From positions 186,001 to 250,000 of the forward strand of contig NZ_NEVM01000005.1 in NCBI RefSeq assembly GCF_002261225.1: 64,000 bases of DNA, given 5' to 3'. A program made the translations under genes and the position numbers. The notes beneath the pieces were generated by a model. The model was not told the origin of the DNA. It worked only from the letters and a program-made list of their open reading frames with translations, and made no database searches. The first letter of the stretch is position 1. Every line of letters starts with the position of its first letter. Source of the stretch: Bordetella genomosp. 10 (GTDB taxonomy: Bacteria > Pseudomonadota > Gammaproteobacteria > Burkholderiales > Burkholderiaceae_B). Positions 19,128 to 29,731 of this stretch are shown piece after piece.

Positions 19128-19511
19128 ATGAGCGTAGTGGAAATGAACAAGGACTCCTTCCAGGAAGCCGTGAAGGGCGACGGTACGGTGATCGTCGACT
19201 TCTGGGCGCCCTGGTGCGGCCCCTGCCGCGGCTTCGCGCCGGTGTTCGAGAAAGCCGCCGAGGGCCATCCGGACGTCACCTTCGCCAAGGTCAACACCGA
19301 CGTCGAGCAGGAACTGGCGGGCGCGCTGAACATCCGCTCCATCCCCACGCTGATGGTGTTCCGCGAGCAGGTATTGCTGTTCTCGCAGCCGGGCGCGCTG
19401 TCGCCGGGCCAGTTGGAAGAGCTGCTGACCAAGGTCAAGGCGCTGGACATGGAGAAGGTGCACCAGGAAATCGCCACCGCCCAGGCCCAGGCCGGCGAGC
19501 AGCAGGCGTAA
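19128..19511 (+). CDS. Thioredoxin
   Basis: Cytosolic thioredoxin-fold protein with the full active site FWAPWCGPCRGFAPVFEKAA (Cys30 and Cys33) and the cis-proline IRSIPTLMVF. The 127 residues include a 20-residue charged C-terminal helix beyond the usual fold. The ATG at 19128 has AAGGA at the right spacing; longer frames upstream are not supported. It is a second-line thioredoxin, since the main trxA context (rho) is not nearby. Confidence 0.9.
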   Translation: MSVVEMNKDSFQEAVKGDGTVIVDFWAPWCGPCRGFAPVFEKAAEGHPDVTFAKVNTDVEQELAGALNIRSIPTLMVFREQVLLFSQPGALSPGQLEELLTKVKALDMEKVHQEIATAQAQAGEQQA

Positions 19512-19617
19512 GCATGGCGGCGGTGGGCGGCACATGTCCGCCCCCGTCCCATCGCCCCATATAGGGTTCTTTGGCGGTTTCCCGACGCCGCCTCCCGGCG
19601 CCTCCTCCAGTGCTTCT

Positions 19618-20220
19618 TCAGGCCCCGCCTGTTTGCTGATCCAGCGCCAATACGCTGCGTCCGCGCGTCGCGTCGGTGATGGCCTGCGCCAGTTCGGCCG
19701 CCGCCGCGCGCGGAATGTCCAGCGTCAGCGTCGCGCCCTCGGCGTCGAAATCCTCCGCCACGATGGCCGCGCCGGCGGCCGCCAGCCGCGACTGCAACCA
19801 TTGCAGATCGGCGTAGACGCAATGGCAACTGGCCCGCACGGTCTGGACGATCTCCACCCGCGGCGCCAGCCGCAGGCAGTTGGCGGCGCACCCGCCATAG
19901 GCCCGCACCAATCCGCCCGTCCCCAGCTTGATGCCGCCGAACCAGCGGATCACCAGCACGGCCACGCGGTCGCATTGCTGGCCGTCGATGGCCTGCAGGA
20001 TGGGCCGTCCGGCGCTGCCACCCGGCTCGCCGTCGTCGTTGAAGCGGTAGTGGTCGCCCACCCGGTAGGCCCAGCAGTTGTGCGTGGCGTCGGGATCGCT
20101 ATGGCCGGCGATGAAGGCCATGGCCGCCTGCGCGTCGCCGACGGGCGCCGCCAGCGCCAGGAAAACGCTCTTCTTGATCGTTTCCCGGTATTCGGCGGGC
20201 TGCGACAGCGTCGTGGCCAT
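19618..20220 (-). CDS. yigZ: YigZ/IMPACT family protein
   Basis: 200-residue protein of the YigZ/IMPACT family with the conserved HNCWAYRVGD, FNDDGEPGGSAGRPIL and VLVIRWFGGIKLGTGGLVRAY segments, then the shorter C-terminal domain. Members have a ribosomal-S5-like fold and bind nucleic acid or ribosome-linked factors; the bacterial role is unclear. Its ATG overlaps the stop of the upstream MFS gene by one base (TGATG), so the two are cotranslated. Confidence 0.92.
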   Translation of the reverse strand: MATTLSQPAEYRETIKKSVFLALAAPVGDAQAAMAFIAGHSDPDATHNCWAYRVGDHYRFNDDGEPGGSAGRPILQAIDGQQCDRVAVLVIRWFGGIKLGTGGLVRAYGGCAANCLRLAPRVEIVQTVRASCHCVYADLQWLQSRLAAAGAAIVAEDFDAEGATLTLDIPRAAAAELAQAITDATRGRSVLALDQQTGGA

Positions 20221-21434
20221 CAGGCGGACCCGGCGCGGCGCGCGGCCTTCAGCAAGAGCACGATGATGCCGATGGACAGCAAGGACGCCAGCGCCGCCAG
20301 CAGGAAGATCGAGGCATAGCCGTAGGACGCCACCGCCAGTCCCACCACCGGGCCGGTGATGCCCAGCGACAGGTCCAGGAAGACGGAATACGCGCCCAGC
20401 GCCGCGCCGCGATTGCCCGCCGGCACGCGCGCCACCGCCTCCACGCCCAGCGCCGGGAACACCAGCGAAAAACCGAAACCGGTCAGCGCCGCCCCCGCCA
20501 GCGCGAAGCCGGGCAAGGGCGCCAGCCACAGGCACAGCAGCCCCAGCACTTCCACCGCGATGGAGCAGATGGCGACGCGGAAGCCGCCGAAGCGCGGAAT
20601 CGTGTTGGCCAGCAGCAGGCGCGCGCCGATGAAGGCGCAGCCGAACACGCTCAACGCCAGCGCCGCGCCGTCCCACTGGAAGGAAGCGTAGTAAAGGGTG
20701 ATGAAGGTGGCGATGGAGCCGAAGCCCACCGACGCCAGGCCCAGCGACAGGCCATGCGGCAGCACCTGCGCCATCACGTGCTTGAACGCCATGCGCGCGC
20801 CGCCCACCACCGCCACCGGCGCGCGCGGCGCCGCCAGCGCGATGCCGAACAGGCCCACGCCCAGCACGGCCGCGCCGACCGCGCCCATGCTCAGGTGCGT
20901 CTGCAGCACCACGCCCAGCGGCGCGCCTATCGCCAGGGCGCCGTAGGTGCAGATGCCGCTCCAGGAAATCACGCGGCCGGTATGGGCCGCGCCGACCTTG
21001 CCTATCCCCCACGTCAGGCCGCCCGTGCCGACCCAGCTTTCGCCGAAACCCAGGACCAGGCGTCCCACCAGCAGCGCAATCAGGCTGACGGTGGGCGACC
21101 GCTCAAAGGCGTAGGCCATCAAGAGGAATACCCCGCTGGCGGCGCAGGCCGCCAGGCCCACCAGCACCGTCTTGCGGGGACCGACGCTGTCGGACATGCG
21201 GCCGGCATGCGACCGGCTCAACAGCGTGGCCAGGTACTGGATGCTGATCACCAGGCCCGCCAGCACCGAGCCGTAGCCCAGTTCGTTGTGCACGTACCCG
21301 GGCAATACCGCCATGGGCAGGCCCACGGTCAGGTAGCCGAGGAAATTGAACAGCAGGATGGAAAGAATCTGCCCGGTCACCTTCAGGGAACCGGGCGCCG
21401 CCGACGATGCGCGTGGCGCGCCAGGAGAAGCCAT
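20220..21434 (-). CDS. Major facilitator superfamily transporter
   Basis: 404-residue inner-membrane transporter of 12 predicted helices in the YfcJ/YhhS-like branch ([40 protein letters not shown] after helix 2). It has the usual cytosolic loop between the two six-helix halves. Upstream of yigZ with a 1-nt overlap and downstream of ybiT after 12 nt, all on the same strand, so the three genes probably share a transcript. Substrate not deducible. Confidence 0.88.
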   Translation of the reverse strand: MASPGAPRASSAAPGSLKVTGQILSILLFNFLGYLTVGLPMAVLPGYVHNELGYGSVLAGLVISIQYLATLLSRSHAGRMSDSVGPRKTVLVGLAACAASGVFLLMAYAFERSPTVSLIALLVGRLVLGFGESWVGTGGLTWGIGKVGAAHTGRVISWSGICTYGALAIGAPLGVVLQTHLSMGAVGAAVLGVGLFGIALAAPRAPVAVVGGARMAFKHVMAQVLPHGLSLGLASVGFGSIATFITLYYASFQWDGAALALSVFGCAFIGARLLLANTIPRFGGFRVAICSIAVEVLGLLCLWLAPLPGFALAGAALTGFGFSLVFPALGVEAVARVPAGNRGAALGAYSVFLDLSLGITGPVVGLAVASYGYASIFLLAALASLLSIGIIVLLLKAARRAGSA

Positions 21435-21446
21435 GGTGCGAGCCGC

Positions 21447-23051
21447 TCAGACCTCCACGCCGCGCGACGCCAGGTAGTCCTCGTAGCCGCCGCGGTAGTC
21501 GATGATCTCGCCGGAGGGCAGGATTTCGATGACGCGGGTGGCCAGGCCCGATACGAACTCGCGGTCGTGCGACACGAAGAACAGCGTGCCGGCGAATTTC
21601 TCCAGCGCGAACTGCAGCGATTCGATCGATTCCATGTCCAGGTGGTTGGTCGGCTCGTCCATCAGCAGCACGTTGTGGCGGCCCAGCATGAGCCGGCCGA
21701 AGGTCATGCGGTTCTTCTCGCCGCCGGACAGGACCTTGGGCGCCTTGGGCAGGTCGTCCGCGGAGAACAGCAGGCGGCCCAGCACGGAACGGATGGCCTG
21801 GTCGTCGTCGCCGGGCTGGCGATGATCGGTCATCCAGTCGAACAGGTTGATGTCGGTCTGCTGGAACTGGTCGGATACGTCCTGCGCCATGTAGCCCTTG
21901 TCGGCATTGTCCGACCACTTCACCTCGCCCTTGTCGGCCGCCAGGTCGCCCGCCAGCAGGCGCAGCAGCGTGGTCTTGCCCACGCCGTTGGCGCCGACGA
22001 TGGCGATTTTCTCGCCCGCCTCGACCATGGCCGAGAAATCGCGGATGACCGGCGCGTCGTAGGCCTTGGAAAGATGCTCCACCGTGACGGCCAGGCGGTG
22101 CAGGACCTTGCTCTGCTCGAAGCGGATGTACGGGTTCTGGCGCGAGGAAGGCTTGACCTCGACCTGCTCGGCCTTGATGCGGTCGATCTGCTTCAGGCGC
22201 GAGGTCGCCTGGCGCGCCTTGGACTTGTTGGCGGAGAAGCGGCGCACGAAGTCCTGCAGCTCGGAAATCCGCTCCTTGGCCTTGGCGTTGTCGGCCGACA
22301 GGCGTTCGCGCGCCTGCGTGGACGCCAGCATGTAGTCGTCGTAGTTGCCCGGGTAGATGCGGATTTCGCGATAGTCCAGGTCGGCCATGTGGGTGCAGAC
22401 CTGGTTCAGGAAGTGGCGGTCGTGGCTGATGATGATCATCGTGCTCTGGTAGCCGTTGAGCACGTTCTCCAGCCAGCGGATGGTGTTGATGTCCAGGTTG
22501 TTGGTCGGCTCGTCCAGCAGCAGCACGTCCGGATTGGAGAACAGCGCCTGCGCCAGCAGCACGCGCAGCTTCCAGCCCGGCGCCACTTCGCGCATCGGCA
22601 GGTTGTGCTGCTCGACCGGCAGCTCCAGCCCCAGCAGCAGCTCGCCGGCGCGCGCCTCGGCCGTGTAGCCGTCGTATTCGGCGAACTTGGCCTCCAGGTC
22701 GGCGGCGCGCATGTAGTCGTCGTCGGTGGCCTCGGGGTTGGCGTAGATGGCGTCGCGCTCGGACATCGCCGCCCACATCTCGGTATGGCCCATCATGACC
22801 ACGTCCAGCACCCGCACGTCTTCATAGGCGAACTGGTCCTGGCGCAGCTTGCCCAGGCGCACGCCCGGCTCCAGCGCGACGTTGCCGGACGATGCTTCCA
22901 GGTCGCCCCCGATGATTTTCATGAAGGTCGACTTGCCGGAACCGTTGGCGCCGATGAGGCCATAGCGGTTGCCTTCGCCGAACTTGACGCTGACGTTTTC
23001 GAACAGGGGTTTGGGGCCGAACTGGATGGTGAGATTGGCGGTGGAGATCAC
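21447..23051 (-). CDS. ybiT: ABC-F family ATPase YbiT
   Basis: Cytosolic ABC-F protein with two tandem ATPase domains and no membrane part; ABC-F proteins act on the ribosome. 534 residues, matching YbiT (about 530). The N-terminus [20 protein letters not shown] carries the Walker [18 protein letters not shown]; the second is [19 protein letters not shown]. Signature and Walker B stretches [20 protein letters not shown] and [20 protein letters not shown] are present, with the inter-domain linker between. I chose the GTG at 23051 because the longer frame adds non-family sequence. Confidence 0.93.
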   Translation of the reverse strand: MISTANLTIQFGPKPLFENVSVKFGEGNRYGLIGANGSGKSTFMKIIGGDLEASSGNVALEPGVRLGKLRQDQFAYEDVRVLDVVMMGHTEMWAAMSERDAIYANPEATDDDYMRAADLEAKFAEYDGYTAEARAGELLLGLELPVEQHNLPMREVAPGWKLRVLLAQALFSNPDVLLLDEPTNNLDINTIRWLENVLNGYQSTMIIISHDRHFLNQVCTHMADLDYREIRIYPGNYDDYMLASTQARERLSADNAKAKERISELQDFVRRFSANKSKARQATSRLKQIDRIKAEQVEVKPSSRQNPYIRFEQSKVLHRLAVTVEHLSKAYDAPVIRDFSAMVEAGEKIAIVGANGVGKTTLLRLLAGDLAADKGEVKWSDNADKGYMAQDVSDQFQQTDINLFDWMTDHRQPGDDDQAIRSVLGRLLFSADDLPKAPKVLSGGEKNRMTFGRLMLGRHNVLLMDEPTNHLDMESIESLQFALEKFAGTLFFVSHDREFVSGLATRVIEILPSGEIIDYRGGYEDYLASRGVEV

Positions 23052-23184
23052 GGTGGATAGATAGATGGCTGCGGCCGCCGCGCAGAAGGCGGCCTGGGAA
23101 GGACATCCGCCAGTGTACCAATGCCCGCCGTGCCGCCGCAAAACGGCCGCGCGCGCGGGACGCGCCGCGGCCCTGCCCGCGCCG

Positions 23185-25593
23185 TCAGAAATCGACCGAG
23201 GCCGACAGCATCACGGTACGCGGCGCGCCCCGGGTGGCGTAGCCGCTGAGGAAGGTCTGGCCGACCCAGTAGCCGTGGTTGAACAGGTTCAGCACGTCCA
23301 GGCGGACGGTCACCGGCCTGCCGGCCACCTGGGTGGCGTAGCGGGCGCCGGCGTCGTAGCGGACCCAGCCGGGGATGTGCTGCCTGTTCGCCGAATCGAG
23401 GTCCAGGCTGCCCGTATAGACCGCGCGCGCGTTCAGCGACAGGCCGGGCACCCAGGGCAGGTCCCATTCGGCGCCGGCGTTGGCCAGCCAGCGGGGCACG
23501 CCGAAGGCCTGGTTGCCGTCGTAGACGCCGCCCGCGCTCCTGCGGATCAGGGCGCGCGTGTACGAGGCCCCGCCCAGCACCCGCACCCCGGGCACGATCT
23601 CGCCGAAGGCGTTCCATTCGATGCCGCGGTTGCGCTGCCTGCCGTCGGCGCTGTATTCCAAGGTGACCGGGTTCTTGATCATGCTGGGCTTTTCGATCTG
23701 GAACACGCTGAGCGTATTGGTGAAATGGCCCAGGTCCCATTTCACGCCGGTCTCGTACTGCTCGGACTTGTACGGCGCGAAGGTGGTGCCGTAGTTCGGC
23801 GCGGTGACGTCGGTCACCGTCGATCCCGCCGTCAGGCCCTCGATGTAGTTGGCGTACAGGGACACGCCGTCCCACGGCTTGACGACCACCCCCACCATGG
23901 GCGTCAGCGCATGATCGTCGTAGACCGAGGTGCGCGCGCCGGCCTTGTTGAAGTTCTCCGTCTTGATCCATTGCTGGCGCCCGCCCACGGTCAGCAGGAT
24001 GCGGTCGTCGGCGAAGCCCAGGGTGTCGGCCAGGGCCACGCCGCGCAGGGTGTTGCGGCTGGAGGTCCAGGCGTCGCCCGGCACGTTGTCGTCGAAGTCG
24101 AAGCTGCGCGGATCGTAGATGTTGGAGCTGACCGCCGGGCCGTTGACGGAGTTCGACGCCGTCCTGGCGCGCACCGAGTCGAAAGCCAGGGACACCTGGT
24201 GCGAGACCGCGCCGGTGAGGAACCTGCCGCGCAGGCCGGCCTCGGCGGCGGCGCCGTCCTTGGCGGAGCGGCCGTTGTAGACCGGCGCGCTGAAGTCGCC
24301 GTGCGAATTGATGCCGCTGAGCGCGTTGATGCCGAGGAAGGTATAGCGGTTGTGCGACTGGCCGGCGGTGGCGTAGGCCGTCCAGCGGTCGTTCAGGTCG
24401 TATTCGACGCGGCCCTGCACCGTGGTCATGTTCATCTTGTAGACCGAGCCGGCGAAGGGATTTGCCGAGGCCTTGGGCGGGGCCGGGATGTCGGTGCCGC
24501 TGAAGCCGAGATAGCGCGGGAAGCCATAGACCGCGCCGCGCTGCGAAATCACGTCCAGCGAGGCGCGCAGCCGCGTCCCGCGATAGTCCAGGCCCAGCGA
24601 GCCCAGGGCCTCGCGGCTGGAATTGTGGTCCAGGGCGGTGTCGCCGTTGCGGTAGACGCCGTTGAAGCGGATGCCGAACTGGTTCTGGTCGCCGAAGCGG
24701 CGGCCGATGTCGGCGTGGGTGCCGACCTGGCCGTCCGACGCGTAGTCCAGCGACAGGCGGTTCAGCGGTTCGTCGGCGGCGCGCTTGGTCTGCACGTTGA
24801 TCATGCCGCCGATGGCGCCGCTGGGCGGCATGCCGGCGATCAGCGCGGTCGGCCCCTTCACCACCTCGACGCGGTCGGCGATTTCGGCCGGCACCGAGTC
24901 GCCGAAGGCCAGGCCGTACAGGCCGTTGATGGCGATCGCGTCCTGGTAGAAGCCGCGCACGGTGAAGTCCTGGAACATGCTGGCCGCCGGGCTGGCCAGG
25001 CGCACCGAAGGGTCGTTCTCCACCACCGCGCCGACCGTGCGCGCCTGCTGGTCGGCGATCAACTGGCTGGAATAGCTGGTGACGTTGAACGGCGAGTCCA
25101 TGATGCTGGTGCCGCCCAGCAGCCCCAGGGCCGCGCCCGTGTTGACCTGCCCGCCGGCGTAGGGCGTCGCCTCGCCGGGCGCCGCGGCCGCCGTGACGCT
25201 GACCGTGGGCAGTTGCGTGACGGCGCCGGACGGCGCGGACTTCAGGGTATAGCCGCCGTCGGGCTGCGCCACGGCGGCCAGGCCGGTGCCCGCCAGCAGG
25301 CGGTTCAAGCCCTCGCCGGCGGCGTAGCGCCCATGCAGGCCCGGCGTGCGGGCCTGCGCCACCAGGGCGGCGTCATAGGTGATGTTGACGTTCGAGATGC
25401 GCGCATACGTGTCCAGCGCCGCCGCCAGCGAGCCGGCCGGAATGGCGTAGTCGGCGGCTTGGCTGGCCTGGGCCAGCGCGAGGGCCGGCAGGACAACGCC
25501 GCCGGCGCCCAGGGCCATGCTCGCGGCCAGGGCGAGGCCGGGCAGCCGGCGCGGGGAAGGAATGGCGGAAGCGCGTAGGGAGAATCGCATCAT
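23185..25593 (-). CDS. TonB-dependent siderophore receptor with signalling domain
   Basis: Outer-membrane ferric-siderophore receptor, 802 residues. After a signal peptide comes a secretin/TonB N-terminal signalling domain ([20 protein letters not shown] to [12 protein letters not shown]), which contacts FecR in the periplasm. A plug domain ([33 protein letters not shown]) and a C-terminal barrel ending in VMLSASVDF with the terminal aromatic residue follow. The signalling domain marks it as the transducing receptor of the adjacent fecI-fecR pair. The siderophore is unknown. Confidence 0.95.
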   Translation of the reverse strand: MMRFSLRASAIPSPRRLPGLALAASMALGAGGVVLPALALAQASQAADYAIPAGSLAAALDTYARISNVNITYDAALVAQARTPGLHGRYAAGEGLNRLLAGTGLAAVAQPDGGYTLKSAPSGAVTQLPTVSVTAAAAPGEATPYAGGQVNTGAALGLLGGTSIMDSPFNVTSYSSQLIADQQARTVGAVVENDPSVRLASPAASMFQDFTVRGFYQDAIAINGLYGLAFGDSVPAEIADRVEVVKGPTALIAGMPPSGAIGGMINVQTKRAADEPLNRLSLDYASDGQVGTHADIGRRFGDQNQFGIRFNGVYRNGDTALDHNSSREALGSLGLDYRGTRLRASLDVISQRGAVYGFPRYLGFSGTDIPAPPKASANPFAGSVYKMNMTTVQGRVEYDLNDRWTAYATAGQSHNRYTFLGINALSGINSHGDFSAPVYNGRSAKDGAAAEAGLRGRFLTGAVSHQVSLAFDSVRARTASNSVNGPAVSSNIYDPRSFDFDDNVPGDAWTSSRNTLRGVALADTLGFADDRILLTVGGRQQWIKTENFNKAGARTSVYDDHALTPMVGVVVKPWDGVSLYANYIEGLTAGSTVTDVTAPNYGTTFAPYKSEQYETGVKWDLGHFTNTLSVFQIEKPSMIKNPVTLEYSADGRQRNRGIEWNAFGEIVPGVRVLGGASYTRALIRRSAGGVYDGNQAFGVPRWLANAGAEWDLPWVPGLSLNARAVYTGSLDLDSANRQHIPGWVRYDAGARYATQVAGRPVTVRLDVLNLFNHGYWVGQTFLSGYATRGAPRTVMLSASVDF

Positions 25594-25636
25594 GTTTCGG
25601 AAGGTAGGGGTGGGTACGCAAGTCGTGTCCCCCTAG

Positions 25637-25662
25637 ACCGGACGAAATACGAAAACCCCTCA
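25637..25662 (-). promoter_or_regulatory. Possible FecI-type ECF promoter before the TonB receptor
   Basis: On the minus strand the receptor's upstream region reads aggggttttcg (about 25660-25650) followed by cgtccgg about 45 nt before the start codon. A ggggtttt -35 with a cgtc-type -10 is the general form of iron-starvation ECF promoters. It is offered as a candidate only. Confidence 0.3.
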
Positions 25663-25674
25663 GTTTTGACGCGA

Positions 25675-26697
25675 TTAATTTGTAACAGCGGCGCCCGCGC
25701 CGGCCGCGGCCTCGGGTGCGGGGCCGACGTGCACCCACAGCGCGGTGCGGTACGTCACGACCAGCGACTGGGTGCGCGCGAGGAAACGCAGCAGGGCGTC
25801 GGTGTCGTCGATGTGGAAAGTGCCGGACACCAGGCGGCCGGCAATGGCCGGATCGCAGACGACGCGGCCGCTGCGATAGCGCGCGATCTCGGCCAGCACG
25901 TCGCCCAGGCGCATGTCGCGGCCGCTGATCACGCCATCGGTCCATGCGTTCGGGTCCATCGCCGGCCTGGACGAAAGACCGGCCTGCGTGCGGGTCAGCC
26001 AACCGCTCTGCCCCGCCTCCAGCACGCGCGCGGCGCCCGCCGCGGGTGCCATCCGCACCGCGCCCTCCGTGACGGACAGGCGGCTGGCGTCATCGTCCAG
26101 CCTGACCGTGAAGCGCGTGCCCAGCGCCTGGACCAGCCCTTGCGGCGTCTGGACGAAGAAAGGCAGACCGCGGGTCAGCGCCGCGTCGTGGCCCGTCTGC
26201 ACGTAGATCTCGCCACGGCGTAATGTCAGCAGGCGCCGCTGCGCCGTCTGTTCGAAGGAGATGGCCGTGTCCGAATTCAGGTCAACCAGGCTGCCGTCGG
26301 CCAGGCGCACGTGCCGCCGCTCGCCCAGGCGGGTGCTGCGGTCGGCCAGCAGGCGCTGCCACGGCAGGTGTTCGCGCCCCAGCCAGAACACGGTGGGCGC
26401 CAGGATGCCCAGCGCGCCGATCTTGCGCAGGGCGGCGCGCCGCTGCACCCGGTGCCGGGCGCGCTGGTCCTGCGCGCTGCGCAGCGTGTCCATGACCAGG
26501 GGCCCGCGCACGCTGGCCATCGCGCCCACCATGCTTTGCACGCGTTCCCAGGCCATGGGATGCGCCGCGTCCCGCGCCAGCCAGGCGTCGAACGCCGCGC
26601 GGGTCTCCGGCGTGGGCGTGCCGCAGCGTATCTTGACGGCCCAGTCTATCGCCGCGTCGACGACGGACTGGGACAGCGGCGCGCGCGCCACCGTCAT
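25675..26697 (-). CDS. fecR: FecR-family anti-sigma/sigma regulator
   Basis: Inner-membrane regulator that carries the surface signal from the TonB receptor to the FecI-type sigma factor, 340 residues. It has an N-terminal cytosolic domain (AIDWAVKIRCGTPTPETRAA), one membrane segment (around LRKIGALGILAPTVFWLG) and a periplasmic FecR domain (TRLGERRHVRLADGSLVDLN). The ATG overlaps the sigma gene stop by 4 nt. With the receptor it forms a complete cell-surface signalling set. Confidence 0.9.
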   Translation of the reverse strand: MTVARAPLSQSVVDAAIDWAVKIRCGTPTPETRAAFDAWLARDAAHPMAWERVQSMVGAMASVRGPLVMDTLRSAQDQRARHRVQRRAALRKIGALGILAPTVFWLGREHLPWQRLLADRSTRLGERRHVRLADGSLVDLNSDTAISFEQTAQRRLLTLRRGEIYVQTGHDAALTRGLPFFVQTPQGLVQALGTRFTVRLDDDASRLSVTEGAVRMAPAAGAARVLEAGQSGWLTRTQAGLSSRPAMDPNAWTDGVISGRDMRLGDVLAEIARYRSGRVVCDPAIAGRLVSGTFHIDDTDALLRFLARTQSLVVTYRTALWVHVGPAPEAAAGAGAAVTN

Positions 26698-27206
26698 GCC
26701 GCGAACCACACGCTGTAGCAGTGGCGCAAGGCGCGCGCCATGTGGCGTTCGACCGTGGCCAGCGAGATGCCCAGTTGCCGCGCCGCCTGGGCGCAGGTCA
26801 GCCCTTCCAGTTGCACCAGCAGGAAGGCGGCGCGCACGGGCGGCTTGAGCGCGTCCAGCGCGCGGTCGATCAGCACCAGGGTCTCGAACATCACGGCGCG
26901 CGTCTCGGGCGAGGGTTCATGTTCCGCCGGCGCGTGGGCCAGGGTTTCGAGCCAGGCGCGATGCAGTTCGCGGCGGCGCCAATGATCGATGACCAGCCCG
27001 CGCGCGATGCTGCTCAGGTAGGCGCGCGGCTGGCCGGCCGGCACGGGACGCGGCCGCGCCAGCAGGCGCGTGAAGACGTCGTGGCTGAGGTCGGCGGCAT
27101 CCGCGCCATTGCCCAGTTGCCGGTGCAGCCAGTTGGCCAACCAGCCGCCGTGGTCCTTGTAGAGCTGGGCAATGGGGAGGGTGGCGTCGGAGGCCTGGAT
27201 CGCCAT
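26694..27206 (-). CDS. fecI: FecI-family ECF sigma factor
   Basis: 170-residue extracytoplasmic-function sigma factor of the iron-starvation group. It has region 2 (LSHDVFTRLLARPRP, AYLSSIARGLVIDHWRRREL) and region 4 with the helix-turn-helix LTCAQAARQLGISLATVERH, with the short linker and no region 1 or 3. I chose the ATG at 27206, giving the usual length; an ATG at 27260 would add 18 residues. It heads the fecI-fecR-receptor operon and sits just downstream of a Fur-box-like sequence. Confidence 0.9.
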   Translation of the reverse strand: MAIQASDATLPIAQLYKDHGGWLANWLHRQLGNGADAADLSHDVFTRLLARPRPVPAGQPRAYLSSIARGLVIDHWRRRELHRAWLETLAHAPAEHEPSPETRAVMFETLVLIDRALDALKPPVRAAFLLVQLEGLTCAQAARQLGISLATVERHMARALRHCYSVWFAA

Positions 27207-27280
27207 GGGAAGGGTCTGCGCGAAGAAGAAAGCCGGAACCGCCGCCGGCGGCCCCAACATCAGGCGCAGACGACATAAAT

Positions 27281-27298
27281 AGGAATAGTTATCATTGC
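27281..27298 (-). promoter_or_regulatory. Fur box-like site upstream of fecI
   Basis: On the minus strand the sequence reads gcaatgataactattcct, containing an uninterrupted aatgataa that matches the core of the Fur consensus gataatgataatcattatc. It is the only AT-rich patch here and lies about 75 nt before the fecI start. Iron-dependent repression by Fur is the natural reading. Confidence 0.6.
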
Positions 27299-27426
27299 TT
27301 TTTTAACATTTGTGCCGTATTGCCGGCAATCCGCGTTATCCAGAATCCTGCGATTTGCGGCGCGCGCGCAACGGACGGCGGTCTTTCCCGCGCCCTGCTC
27401 CGCGCCCGACGTCCGCTACGCCTCCA

Positions 27427-28599
27427 CTACGCCTCGTTCACGACGCTCGTCCGCACGGCGAGCTGCCCGACGCGGCGCGCCTGCACGCCGCGCCGCTTGA
27501 ACCAGAGATACAACCCGCTGCACAGGACGACGATGGTCACCAGGTCCAGCAGCGTCCAGAGTATCTTCAACGGCATGCCGCCGTAGTCGCCGAAATGCAG
27601 GGGACGCGAGACTTCCAGCAGCCGGAGGTAGAGCGGCATTTTCACCTTGTCGGTGATCCGGCCCGTCCGGGCGTCGATGAGCACCGGCGTGAACAGGCGC
27701 GAGGTCAAGGGCGTGTTCCCCTTGGCCCAGGCCAGATAGTGATAAGGACTGCCGAAGGGATTGCCCGGCGGGAACAGCAGCTTTACCGTCATGCCCGGCA
27801 GCGCGTCCACGGTCGTGCGGAACGCCGCTTCCACCGAATGCCAGTTTTCCCGTTCGGGCGCGGGCTGGTTCTTGTAGGGCACCAGCATGGCCTGGACCTC
27901 GGTGCGGTTCCAGTACTTGAACAGCGGCGTCGACAGCTCGTTCATGATGCCCGTCGCCCCGACCACCAGGGTCCAGGCCGTCAGCACGATGCCCAGCAGG
28001 TTGTGCAGGTCCAGCCAGCGGATCCGTTTCGAGCGGTCCGCGCGCACGGTGCCGAAGTCCAGCTTCTTCATGAAGGGTCCGTACAGCAGCACCCCGGACA
28101 CGATGGCCACGACGAAGAGCAGGCCCATCGCCGCCAGGAACAAGGCGCCGGGCAAGTCCACGAACAGGTCCGTGTGCAGGTCCCGCACGAGCTTCATGAA
28201 GGCCGCGCCCGCCGCGTCGGGCACCGTCGAATCGTGCAGCACCGCGCCGGTATGCGCGTCGAACCTGATGGAATGATTCTGCGATCCGGGCCCCAGGAAG
28301 GTCTTCCAAGACGGCGTCATGTAGACGATGACCCGCGGTTCGTCGTCGATCAGCATCGAAGTGATGAGCTGGCCCGGGTAACGCGCGCGCGCCGCATCGG
28401 CCAGAACGTCGAGGCTGACGCGCGGCGCGTCGGCGGGGACTTGGGCGTAAGGCGTATCGCCGCCCAGCAGGTCGTCGATCTCGTCCTTGAAGATCAGGGG
28501 CAGGCCGGTCAGGCAAAGCAGCAGCAGGAACACCGTGCAGACCAGGCTCGACCACTTGTGTATGAGGTACCAATGCCGCGTGGAGATCAGGGTCGTCAT
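27427..28599 (-). CDS. PepSY-associated membrane protein
   Basis: 390-residue inner-membrane protein of the PepSY-TM family, members of which are found next to TonB receptor genes and are linked to iron reduction at the membrane. The first helix is RHWYLIHKWSSLVCTVFLLL with the HKW motif; further helices include AIVSGVLLYGP and WLDLHNLLGIVLTAWTLVVG with conserved histidines. It precedes fecI on the same strand but is separated by about 220 nt with its own Fur box, so separate control is likely. Confidence 0.88.
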   Translation of the reverse strand: MTTLISTRHWYLIHKWSSLVCTVFLLLLCLTGLPLIFKDEIDDLLGGDTPYAQVPADAPRVSLDVLADAARARYPGQLITSMLIDDEPRVIVYMTPSWKTFLGPGSQNHSIRFDAHTGAVLHDSTVPDAAGAAFMKLVRDLHTDLFVDLPGALFLAAMGLLFVVAIVSGVLLYGPFMKKLDFGTVRADRSKRIRWLDLHNLLGIVLTAWTLVVGATGIMNELSTPLFKYWNRTEVQAMLVPYKNQPAPERENWHSVEAAFRTTVDALPGMTVKLLFPPGNPFGSPYHYLAWAKGNTPLTSRLFTPVLIDARTGRITDKVKMPLYLRLLEVSRPLHFGDYGGMPLKILWTLLDLVTIVVLCSGLYLWFKRRGVQARRVGQLAVRTSVVNEA

Positions 28600-28845
28600 G
28601 AAGATGGGCCGTCCGGGGACGCGGGTGGAGTAAGCGCGAGGCGCATGCTTATAGCGGTTTTGGCGCGTTTCGTACAGGCGCGGGCATGGCGCCTGCGCGT
28701 CGAAAAGCGTGGTTTATCGAACCTGAACGCGGATGTCTACCTATGCCCTAGTTCTTTTGTTCAGTGAATTGTCAACCACGAACAAACTCTATGTAATAGC
28801 TGAAGTAGCGATCTGTCACGGAACGCGTCAAGAAAGGAAAGGCAC

Positions 28846-29712
28846 ATGCCGCAAACATTGGAAATCGAATACAAACCCCAAGCGGCCGTTGTGTGGCTTT
28901 CCCGGCCCGACGTGCGCAACGCCGTCGATCCCTTGATGGTCCAGGAATTGACCGAGGCCTTCGAGGCGCTCGGGCGCGATCCGCAGGTCCGCGCTATCGT
29001 GCTGGCCGGCCGCGGCATCGGCTTCTGCGCCGGCGCCGATATCGGCCAGACCCGCTACGGCGCCCAGCCCGGGGAACAGGACGACCGCGCCGACGCGCTG
29101 GCCTGCGCCGCCATGCTGCACACCATTTATTCCTGCCCCAAGGCTACCATCGCCCGCGTCCACGGCATCTGCATGTCGGTGGGCATGGGGCTGGCGGCCG
29201 CTTGTGATATCACCATCGCCTCCGCCCACGCCACCTTCGCCCTGCCCGAGACGCGGCTGGGCCTGGTGCCGGCCTTGATCGCGCCCTACGTGCTGCGCGC
29301 CATCGGTCCGCGCCAGGCGACGCGCTGGTTCCTCACCGGCGAAACCTTCAGCGCGACGGAGGCCTGGCGCATCGGCTTCGTGCATGACCTGTGCGAGCCG
29401 GAATCCCTGGACATGCGCATCGCCGCCCTGGTGGACACGTTCATGCTGACGGCGCCGGACGCCGTCCTGGCCACCAAGCAACTGGTGCACGAGCTGCCGC
29501 TGCGCGCCATGGAGAAGAAGAGCGCGGACCCCGCGGCCGCCCCGCCTGCCACGCCCGACATCGGCGAGGCGGGCGGCTCGAATGCCGATCCGGCGGCGGG
29601 CGCGCCGGCCGCCGACGCCATGGTCAGGGGGGCCAGCCCCGGCCTGTCGGGCAACCGCCTGCCGGAATGGATCGTCGCCGGCGACCACCCCTCGGGGCTG
29701 GCGCCGGTATAG
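28846..29712 (+). CDS. Enoyl-CoA hydratase/isomerase family protein with linker insertion
   Basis: Cytosolic crotonase-fold enzyme acting on acyl-CoA double bonds, 288 residues against a usual 255-265. The oxyanion-hole segment FCAGADIGQTRYG and the Glu-containing ALPETRLGLVPALIAP are intact; the canonical GGG loop reads SVGMG here. After LPLRAMEKK, about 30 residues rich in Ala, Pro and Gly interrupt the C-terminal helix before AADAMVRGASP and the PEWI end. The insertion makes its activity and partner uncertain. Divergent from the PepSY gene. Confidence 0.85.
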   Translation: MPQTLEIEYKPQAAVVWLSRPDVRNAVDPLMVQELTEAFEALGRDPQVRAIVLAGRGIGFCAGADIGQTRYGAQPGEQDDRADALACAAMLHTIYSCPKATIARVHGICMSVGMGLAAACDITIASAHATFALPETRLGLVPALIAPYVLRAIGPRQATRWFLTGETFSATEAWRIGFVHDLCEPESLDMRIAALVDTFMLTAPDAVLATKQLVHELPLRAMEKKSADPAAAPPATPDIGEAGGSNADPAAGAPAADAMVRGASPGLSGNRLPEWIVAGDHPSGLAPV

Positions 29713-29731
29713 GGTGCAGGGAAGACCCGGG

